Origin: JAFDWR01 sp038216655
GTDB taxonomy: Bacteria > Armatimonadota > Fimbriimonadia > Fimbriimonadales > Fimbriimonadaceae
Reading direction: 5' to 3'
DNA length: 64,000 nucleotides
NCBI GenBank assembly: GCA_038216655.1
Contig: JBBQPZ010000001.1
Coordinates: 186,001-250,000, forward strand
Positions 57,966 to 64,000 of the stretch are shown one piece after another. Numbering within the stretch: the first letter of the stretch is position 1; each line of letters begins with the position of its first letter. The notes beneath the pieces are model-generated. The model worked only from the letters and a program-made list of their open reading frames with translations. It did not search any database and was not told the DNA's origin. The translations under genes and the position numbers were made by a program.

Positions 57966-59152
57966 GCCGACATCTCCGTTTCAGGGATGTCGGCATGACC
58001 AAGCAACTTTTTGACCCAAGACCAACTGAACTCGTGATGGGCAAACACGCCTTCTGGCCTCAAAAGCATTAGGATGACGAGTGTGACTGCAAAGACGACT
58101 AGGCGAAGCTTCGAGCCTTCAACCATCTGTTGCAGACTTGGAACACCCCTCAGGATGGTTGAGAAAATCAACTGAATGACGACGCCTCCGACGATTGAGC
58201 CGATGATAATTAGTGTCTTGTTTCGGCGAGAACCGCGAAAGTTATCGGCAACCCTCTTGACGACCGCGACGGTTACAACAATCGCAATCGCTCCCGCGAC
58301 GATGGAGCTGACCGGCATTGGGTGAAGGTCACGCATCTTCTCGGGAATGTAGAAAAGGACGATGGCGGCAAGGGCGGATCCCGTAATCGAGCCAGTTCCA
58401 CCGAGAACGACCATCGTGAGGATGATAAAGGAGACGTCCATCGAGAAGTTCGTTGGCGAAATGAAGCCCAGCGCGTGTGCATAGAGCGCACCCGCTGCAC
58501 CGGCAAATGCTGAGCCGAGAACGAATGCCGCCACTTTGACTCGCGTGACGTCGACACCCATCGCAGCGCTTGCCACTTCATCCTCGCGCACCGCGAGGAA
58601 GGTCAAGCCGTGGACATTCTTGAGAAGGTTCCGACAAACCGCGATCGTGAGGAACGCGAGAGCCCAAACCATGAAGACGGAGCTGATTCGAGGAGCGATA
58701 TCCAGGCCGTAAGCCTTTCCGAGTGTCTCCTGATTTCGAGCGATAATGTTGATGATCTCGCCGAAACCGAGGGTCACGATCGCTAGGTAATCGCCCCGTA
58801 GCCGAAGCGAAGGGAGACCAACAACAAGACCCGCGATGGCCGCACCTATTGCGCCCGCAATCATCACAAGGACAAGCCACAGCAGCGGATGCAGATGAAG
58901 CTTGTCGAAGAAGCTTCGGGCCAACACGCCCGCGGTGTATGCCCCGACCTGATAGAAGGCCGCGTGACCAATCGAGAACTGGCCCGTAATGCCGTTGATG
59001 AGGTTTAGGCTGACCGCCAATGTAACGTACAGGCCGGCCAAGATTACAAGGAGCTGGATGAAGGAATTTTGGCCATTGGCGATGACTTGAATGAGTCCAC
59101 ATCCGAGCAGGCCAAGCGCAATCGAGCCCAATCTGATGCCGAGGAACTTCAA
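57962..59152 (-). CDS. livM: Branched-chain amino-acid ABC transporter permease LivM
   Basis: 396 residues with about ten membrane helices. Family core: LNLINGITGQFSIGHAAFYQ, SLRLRGDYLAIVTLGFGEII, and FVLGSAFAGAAGALYAHALG, the conserved EAA-like cytoplasmic region. A C-terminal pair of extra helices (LIIIGSIVGGVVIQLIFS) follows the core. It overlaps livH and livG by four bases each. Confidence 0.93.
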   Translation of the reverse strand: MKFLGIRLGSIALGLLGCGLIQVIANGQNSFIQLLVILAGLYVTLAVSLNLINGITGQFSIGHAAFYQVGAYTAGVLARSFFDKLHLHPLLWLVLVMIAGAIGAAIAGLVVGLPSLRLRGDYLAIVTLGFGEIINIIARNQETLGKAYGLDIAPRISSVFMVWALAFLTIAVCRNLLKNVHGLTFLAVREDEVASAAMGVDVTRVKVAAFVLGSAFAGAAGALYAHALGFISPTNFSMDVSFIILTMVVLGGTGSITGSALAAIVLFYIPEKMRDLHPMPVSSIVAGAIAIVVTVAVVKRVADNFRGSRRNKTLIIIGSIVGGVVIQLIFSTILRGVPSLQQMVEGSKLRLVVFAVTLVILMLLRPEGVFAHHEFSWSWVKKLLGHADIPETEMSA

Positions 59153-60321
59153 ACCTTCTCTACCTTGGCTGAGCCCAAAAGTCCACCGGGACGGAAGAGT
59201 AAGACCACGATGAGGATGACAAAGGCGATGGCGTCACGGTAGTTGCTGAATCCTGCCCAGTCGACGAGATTCTCCGCGACTCCCATGAGCAACCCGCCAA
59301 GGACGGCACCCGGAATGTTACCGATCCCGCCGAGAACCGCAGCGACGAACGCCTTGACACCGTAAGCCATTCCAAAGAACGGATCGATCTTGGTACCCGA
59401 TTGGAATGTGGCCAGCATCATGGCGCCAGCACCCGCCAGTGATGATCCGAGAATAAAGGTGAAAGTGATGATGGAGTCGACATTGATCCCCATCAGCGCC
59501 GATGCGCTAAAGTCGTGCGACACTGCACGCATCGCCCGTCCCCGTTTGGTGAACATGACGAGATACGTCAAGATCCCCATCAGCCCCAAAACCGCGACAA
59601 ACATGATGATCTTGCCGTAACCAATGTTGATGCCGACAGTCTTCGCGTTGGCCACGTCGATCAGATTGTCGTATGAGCGTTTGGCTTCTTGGGCCTTCTT
59701 TTCGAGCGCTTCTCCTTTGGGGCTTAAGTCAAACCGGCTCTTCTCGTTCTTGAGTTGAGCTTCCAAGTCAGCTTGTGTTTGAATCATCGCGGGCTTGAGT
59801 TCTTCTGCCTTAGCCAGCGCAACCTTGTCAGCCCCCCGTAAGCTAATCGAAACCTGTCCCGGAAATGGATTTACGTTTCCGCTGATGCTCTGCGGAACGC
59901 CGTTGAGCAGGAAAATTTGCCCGCCGTACTGAAGCAGAAGTGACAGCCCGATGGCGGTAATCAGCGAAGCGATACGCGGTTGGTTTCGTAATGGCCGGTA
60001 GGCGAAGCGCTCGATAACGACCCCGACGAGGGCGCAAAACGACATGCTCGCCAGCAACATGATTGCCAAATTCAGGATGCTCGACTGACCCGCATGGCCG
60101 CCGGGACCATAGCCTAATGCCCAGCTGGCGAACAAAGCCGCATAGGCTCCGAGCATGAATACTTCGCCGTGAGCGAAATTAATGAGCTTGAGGACGCCAT
60201 AGACCATGGTGTACCCAAGGGCAATGAGCGCGTAAATGGACCCCAAGAGGAGTCCATTTACAAGTTGCTGTGGCAAGGTGAAGAGTTCAAGCCCCGCCAC
60301 CATTTCAGTTGGGAAATGCAT
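59149..60321 (-). CDS. livH: Branched-chain amino-acid ABC transporter permease LivH with extra helical insert
   Basis: 390 residues; usual LivH is ~290-310. Core motifs: LVNGLLLGSIYALIALGYTM, LINFAHGEVFMLGAY, FTKRGRAMRAVSHDF and GGIGNIPGAVLGGLLMGVAE. An insert at residues ~163-228 is charged and helix-prone (KAEELKPAMIQTQADLEAQL, EALEKKAQEAKRSYDNLIDV). By position between membrane helices it probably lies on the periplasmic side. Its role is unknown. The gene starts 7 bases after livK. Confidence 0.92.
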   Translation of the reverse strand: MHFPTEMVAGLELFTLPQQLVNGLLLGSIYALIALGYTMVYGVLKLINFAHGEVFMLGAYAALFASWALGYGPGGHAGQSSILNLAIMLLASMSFCALVGVVIERFAYRPLRNQPRIASLITAIGLSLLLQYGGQIFLLNGVPQSISGNVNPFPGQVSISLRGADKVALAKAEELKPAMIQTQADLEAQLKNEKSRFDLSPKGEALEKKAQEAKRSYDNLIDVANAKTVGINIGYGKIIMFVAVLGLMGILTYLVMFTKRGRAMRAVSHDFSASALMGINVDSIITFTFILGSSLAGAGAMMLATFQSGTKIDPFFGMAYGVKAFVAAVLGGIGNIPGAVLGGLLMGVAENLVDWAGFSNYRDAIAFVILIVVLLFRPGGLLGSAKVEKV

Positions 60322-60328
60322 TCGTTAA

Positions 60329-61612
60329 TTACATTCCGAGTTGGTCGGGCGTATAGTCCTTCGCAAACTTCTGCCAGCCCTTCGGTCCCTTCTCAGTGAC
60401 CTCAACGATAATCGCTCGCTTGGGCGGATTACCGTTCTTGCCCTTAAGCGTGATGTCGCCAGAGACGCCCTTGAAGCCTTCGGTGTCCGCAATCGCCGCG
60501 GTCAGCGCCTTGGAGTCAGCACCGGTCGCGCGCTTGAGCGCATCGAGAGTGAGAGCCGCAGCGTCGTAGCCGAGCGCGCCCATCGTGGTGTTGGGCTCGC
60601 TGCCTCCGTGCGAAGAGGTCCATTTCTTCAGGAAGTCGGCCACCTGCGGGCGGTTGTCAGCATTGTTGTAGTGGTTACAGAAGAAGTTACCAAGGATAGC
60701 CTTGCCGCCGCTTGTCAAGATTGCATCGCTATCCCAGCCATCGCCGCCCAAGAGTGGGACGTTCAGGTCAGCTGCGCGAGCCTGCTGAGCGATCGGTCCA
60801 ACTTCGGTGAAGTAGCCGGAAAGGAACATACCGTCCGGATTCTTCGCCTTGATCTCGGTGAGCTTCCCGGAGTACTCGGAGGCCTGCTTGCCGCCGCTCT
60901 CGTAGAAACCCTCGGCAACGATTTCGCCACCGAGTTTCGTGAACATCGTCTTGAAACTGGCGCTAAGTCCCTGCGAGTAAGGCAGATTATTATCCGTCAT
61001 GACGGCCATCTTCCGAAGGCCGAGCTTCTCATAGGCAAACTTCGCCATGACCGGGCCCTGAAAGTCGTCCGTATAGCAAACGCGGAAGACATTGGCACCG
61101 ACGTCCGTAAGGTCGGTACGAGTCGCGCCGACGGCAACGACCGGAATGTTCTTCTCGAACGCTGACTTCGCGATCTGAATCGTGTTTCCACTCGAGACTT
61201 CGCCAACGATTCCGATAACGCCTTCTGACATCAGCTTCTCGGCGGCTGTCTTGGCCTGGTCTTGCTTGGAACCGCTGTCCTCAAGCAACAACTCAACCTT
61301 CTTTCCGTTTAGGCCGCCCGCCGCGTTGAACTCTTCGACAGCGAGCTTTGCGCCCTCGTAGCTGTCTTCGCCCCAGGGCTTGTTGTCCCCAGTCATGCTC
61401 GCGACGATGCCAATTTTGATTGTGTCGCCCGAAGCGGTGACGGTTGGAGCAGTTGGTTCTGGTCGGCTCTTTGCACCGCCCGACTTGGTACTACCGCTCG
61501 CGCCTGGCGAGCTGGTCGTCGATTCATCGGTCTTGTTGCCGCAACCGGCCAGTCCGATCGAGATCGCGGCCAGCGCAGCGAAGCTCATGGAAATTAGAGA
61601 AGGCTTGTTCAC
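60329..61612 (-). CDS. livK: Branched-chain amino-acid ABC transporter, substrate-binding lipoprotein LivK
   Basis: 427 residues. Lipoprotein signal with lipobox (ISIGLAGCGN), a Ser/Thr/Gly linker, then a type I periplasmic-binding fold: IKIGIVASMTGDNKPWGEDS, AVEEFNAAGGLNGKKVELLL, VIGIVGEVSSGNTIQIAKSA, VLGL-like MGALGYDAAALTLDALKRA. Binds leucine/isoleucine/valine or a related ligand. I choose GTG at 61612 (AGGTG upstream); the frame is open to a TTG at 61654. First gene of the livKHMG operon; a promoter with a perfect TATAAT lies upstream. Confidence 0.92.
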   Translation of the reverse strand: MNKPSLISMSFAALAAISIGLAGCGNKTDESTTSSPGASGSTKSGGAKSRPEPTAPTVTASGDTIKIGIVASMTGDNKPWGEDSYEGAKLAVEEFNAAGGLNGKKVELLLEDSGSKQDQAKTAAEKLMSEGVIGIVGEVSSGNTIQIAKSAFEKNIPVVAVGATRTDLTDVGANVFRVCYTDDFQGPVMAKFAYEKLGLRKMAVMTDNNLPYSQGLSASFKTMFTKLGGEIVAEGFYESGGKQASEYSGKLTEIKAKNPDGMFLSGYFTEVGPIAQQARAADLNVPLLGGDGWDSDAILTSGGKAILGNFFCNHYNNADNRPQVADFLKKWTSSHGGSEPNTTMGALGYDAAALTLDALKRATGADSKALTAAIADTEGFKGVSGDITLKGKNGNPPKRAIIVEVTEKGPKGWQKFAKDYTPDQLGM

Positions 61613-61673
61613 TTGGTTCACCTGTTGAGGATTGCGGCACGCGCACGTTGGCAACGTAGTCCGTAGTGCGCTG

Positions 61674-61703
61674 ATTATACAGAAACGCCGACGGCCCTGC
61701 CAT
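61674..61703 (-). promoter_or_regulatory. Putative livK promoter
   Basis: Minus strand: ATGGCA (61703-61698, four of six matches to TTGACA), 18-base spacer, TATAAT (61679-61674, perfect). The start of transcription would be near 61667, giving a ~55-base leader before the GTG of livK. Confidence 0.6.
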
Positions 61704-61742
61704 CGTTATCGCCAGAGAATCAGCCGAATCGAGATGAACTCG

Positions 61743-62495
61743 CTAATTCGAACCGACTAAAAGCGTCCCGGAGACAGACGTGCCCGAGTCGCTAAGGAAG
61801 ACGGTGTCGAGGTCGCCGCTCGTCGGGGTGACCGAGAAGGTCGCGAGAATCGGTGCCTTCTGACCCGTCGGAGTGATCTTGATCGCGATGGGGGTTCCCG
61901 CTGCCAACTCCACGAAAGCGCTCGCCCCCCCGTAGGAAGCGGGCGAATTCGAGAGCGGACTCGCCGCGTTGATATTCTGCGAGGGAGTCAGCACATAGAT
62001 GTCCACACTGCCCCCCGCCTGAATTGAGCCGTGCAGCACCCGAATCCTGAAATCGCCCGCGCTCGGGTTCGAGGTGTTGTCGGACACCGCAATGATCGAG
62101 GGTGGGTTGCTGCCACTTCCCTCTTGCCCGCTGAGAAAGAGCGTCGTCTTCGTGTTCTGATTGAACTGGAAAGTGCCCTCCGCGAGCAGGTCGGAGTTTG
62201 TGGACCTCAACACGGTGACGATCTGCTGAGTATTGGAAGCAGGGTTATAAGTGTTGACGGCCCCGTAGGCGATGTCATTGCCAAAGAAGGTGAAGTCGCC
62301 ATTCACGTTGACGGTGGCGTTCCCCGCCGTCGCCATCGCGTCAATCACGCGCACCTTCGTGTTCAAGTTGGAGGCGGCGACGTCAGCACCCCCACATCCG
62401 ACCAACGAGACCAGGAGAACGGCGGAGGAGAGGAACCCGATGGCGAATTTGAGCACGATAAGATGACGCAAATTCAGCCGAGAAAGTTGCGCCAT
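61743..62495 (-). CDS. DUF4397 lipoprotein
   Basis: 250 residues. Signal with lipobox (AVLLVSLVGCGG), then two DUF4397-type beta-sandwich halves: VRVIDAMATAGNATVNVNGD and FRIRVLHGSIQAGGSVDIYV. Found in envelope proteins of many phyla; function unknown. GGAGGAA lies before the ATG at 62495. A frame of ~240 further codons upstream is antisense to dnaE and is rejected. Divergent from dnaE (69 bases). Confidence 0.85.
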   Translation of the reverse strand: MAQLSRLNLRHLIVLKFAIGFLSSAVLLVSLVGCGGADVAASNLNTKVRVIDAMATAGNATVNVNGDFTFFGNDIAYGAVNTYNPASNTQQIVTVLRSTNSDLLAEGTFQFNQNTKTTLFLSGQEGSGSNPPSIIAVSDNTSNPSAGDFRIRVLHGSIQAGGSVDIYVLTPSQNINAASPLSNSPASYGGASAFVELAAGTPIAIKITPTGQKAPILATFSVTPTSGDLDTVFLSDSGTSVSGTLLVGSN

Positions 62496-62564
62496 CCCGG
62501 GGTTCCTCCACGTCACAATAAGGGCACGGTCGAGCGTCTGCTCACTGTTCCCGCAAGCGCAAGC

Positions 62565-64000
62565 ATGGCCTCCTTCTGCCACATCCACAATCACACCGAG
62601 TACAGCCTCCTCGATGGCGCCAACCGGATTCCGGATATGGTCAAACGCGCCAAGGAACTCGGGATGGACTCCCTGGCGATCACCGACCACGGCGTCATGT
62701 TCGGCGTTATGGAGTTCTACATGGAGTGCCAGAAAAAGGGGATCAAACCCCTTCTCGGGGTCGAAGCCTACGTCGCTCCCAACGGAATTCAGAGCCGAAA
62801 GGAAGCGGGCGAGAAGGGTGCCTTCCATCTGCTGCTCTTGGCCAAGGACTTGGAAGGCTATCGGAACCTCTGCAAGCTCAGCACCATCGCCGCGCTCGAA
62901 GGCTACTACTACAAGCCCCGCGTCGACCACGAGATCCTGCGCAAATACAGCAAGGGCATCATTGCCACGAGCGCGTGCCTTGGCTCCGAGATTTGCCAGG
63001 AACTCTTGAAGGGCCAATATGACCGCGCCCAGTATCTCGCCGGGATGTACGACGAGATGTACGGCCACGGCAACTTCCTGATCGAGCTTCAAGATCACGG
63101 GCTCAAGGAACAGGCGCTGATCAAAGAGCCGTTGATCAAGATCGCCCGGGAACTCAAGTTGCCGCTCGTCGCGACCAACGACGCCCACTACCTCTGCAAG
63201 GGCGATTCTGTTCCGCACGACGTCCTTCTCTGCATCCAGACCGGCGCCCTCGTCGCCGACGACCGCCGGATGAAGTTCGAGACCGAGGAGTTCTACATCA
63301 AGTCGGGCGACGAAATGTCCGCCCTCTTCTCGGACACGCCAGAGGCGATCGAGAACACCGCGATGGTCGCCGAGATGTGCAACGTCGACCTCGGCAAATC
63401 CCGCGCCCCGATGCCCCAGCCCGACGTCCCCGCCGGGAAAGACAACTTCGAATACCTTCGTGAGCTTGCCACCAAGGGTCTCAAAGATCGGATGCGCGAT
63501 CCCGAGCTATCGATCGACCGCCTCAACTATGAGTTGGAGGTGATCGAAAAGACCGGATTTGGTGACTACTTCCTGCTCGTGCGAGAATTCGCCAACGCAA
63601 CCCGGGATCGCGGCATTTTCTTTGGTGTCCGCGGCTCGGCTGCCGGCTCGCTGGTTTCATACACCCTCGGCATTACCGACGTCGACCCCGTCGCCTACGA
63701 TCTCACCTTTGAGCGCTTCCTGAACCCCGAACGCATCTCCATGCCCGATATCGACATGGACTTCGAGGACGCCCGGCGCGACGAAATCATCAAGTACGTG
63801 ACCGACCGATTCGGCCAAGACCACGTCGCCCAGATCATCACCTTCGGAACCCTGGGAGCGAAGGCGGCCATCAAAGACGCGGGACGGGTCCTCGGCTACA
63901 CCCCGCAGGAAACTGACCGGCTCTGCAAAATCATCCCCACGCTTCCCGGCTGGTCGATTGACCGCGTGAAGAAGGAACTCCCCGAGTTTCGCCAAATCCT
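62565..64000 (+). CDS. dnaE: DNA polymerase III alpha subunit (N-terminal part, runs off the window)
   Basis: The first 478 codons are seen; the frame is open at the right edge. PHP domain at the N-terminus with metal-ligand motifs HIHNHTEYSLLDGA and LAITDHGVMFGVMEFY, and ATNDAHYLCKGDS. Palm-domain motifs follow: FGVRGSAAGSLVSYTLGITD, ERFLNPERISMPDIDMDF (catalytic Asp pair in PDIDMD) and ITFGTLGAKAAIKDAGRVLG. It is the replicative polymerase (DnaE1-type). The PHP His/Asp residues look intact, so it may have its own proofreading. ATG at 62565 is the first start in the family frame. Confidence 0.95.
   Translation, partial: MASFCHIHNHTEYSLLDGANRIPDMVKRAKELGMDSLAITDHGVMFGVMEFYMECQKKGIKPLLGVEAYVAPNGIQSRKEAGEKGAFHLLLLAKDLEGYRNLCKLSTIAALEGYYYKPRVDHEILRKYSKGIIATSACLGSEICQELLKGQYDRAQYLAGMYDEMYGHGNFLIELQDHGLKEQALIKEPLIKIARELKLPLVATNDAHYLCKGDSVPHDVLLCIQTGALVADDRRMKFETEEFYIKSGDEMSALFSDTPEAIENTAMVAEMCNVDLGKSRAPMPQPDVPAGKDNFEYLRELATKGLKDRMRDPELSIDRLNYELEVIEKTGFGDYFLLVREFANATRDRGIFFGVRGSAAGSLVSYTLGITDVDPVAYDLTFERFLNPERISMPDIDMDFEDARRDEIIKYVTDRFGQDHVAQIITFGTLGAKAAIKDAGRVLGYTPQETDRLCKIIPTLPGWSIDRVKKELPEFRQI

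Noticed and set aside
62496..63218. N-terminal extension of the DUF4397 lipoprotein frame
   Set aside because: It runs antisense through the PHP domain of dnaE; the signal peptide with lipobox and a good ribosome-binding site mark 62495 as the start.

Overview
The window is 64 kb of bacterial chromosome, about 60% G+C, with tightly packed genes on both strands. I found no rRNA, insertion sequence, prophage or CRISPR array. The protein set suggests a diderm bacterium of the Armatimonadota, most likely Fimbriimonadia-like. Supporting signs are an LptD/OstA-like outer-membrane protein, many lipoproteins with clear lipoboxes, a PEP-CTERM protein, a pseudopilin-type DGHV tail, a copper-amine-oxidase-N stalk protein, SLBB export domains, a tricorn-like protease and a WD40-caspase. 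The phylum assignment is inference; no marker RNA is present to confirm it.

Layout. 1-7 kb: the C-terminal end of a glycogen-synthase-like glycosyltransferase, a type 5 uracil-DNA glycosylase, a minus-strand set (glycogen debranching enzyme, TPR membrane protein, aspartyl protease with PDZ) and an LptD-like protein. 7-13 kb: a five-gene plus-strand operon with overlapping ends (ECF sigma factor, zinc anti-sigma factor, TPR-like membrane protein, glnD, ABC-2 permease). 13-20 kb: NFACT/RqcH-like protein coupled to glycogen phosphorylase, then livF-rimI and tsaD plus a small [2Fe-2S] protein. 20-30 kb: tricorn-like protease, rdgB, esterase, threonine-aldolase-like enzyme, formate/nitrite channel and RNase PH. 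30-37 kb: Gfo/Idh oxidoreductase, DUF1287 protein, sugar-isomerase-like protein, a histidine kinase/response regulator pair, a lipoprotein gene broken by an amber codon, and cysteine dioxygenase. 37-47 kb: D-Ala-D-Ala dipeptidase, SLBB protein, stalk protein, WD40-caspase, tRNA-Asp/tRNA-Phe and aldehyde dehydrogenase. 46-56 kb: an unknown secreted protein with a TPR partner, a PEP-CTERM protein, trpE, leuD, a DUF192 lipoprotein, a beta-propeller/pseudopilin-tail protein, a HAD phosphatase and trpA. 56-64 kb: two small secreted proteins, an S4 protein, the livKHMG transporter, a DUF4397 lipoprotein and the first 478 codons of dnaE.

How genes work together. Three glycogen-cycle enzymes (synthase-like, debranching, phosphorylase) lie within 17 kb but in separate transcription units. 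The branched-chain amino-acid transporter is complete only if the orphan livF at 17.4 kb serves livKHMG at 57-61.6 kb. Amino-acid biosynthesis genes (trpE, trpA, leuD) are scattered singly.

The most striking non-coding signal is a set of short-tandem-repeat stem-loops at gene 3' ends. Their arms are built from degenerate heptamers (TGTTNGG or TATTGRG) or hexamers, and they occur at 20.4, 24.6, 27.3, 36.8, 44.6, 49.0 and 49.8 kb. A 116-bp element with 27-bp inverted ends lies at 29.6 kb, and other palindromic intergenic elements lie at 18.7, 20.1, 23.8 and 55.4 kb. By contrast, three convergent gene pairs share exactly four bases at their stop codons and have no terminator at all.
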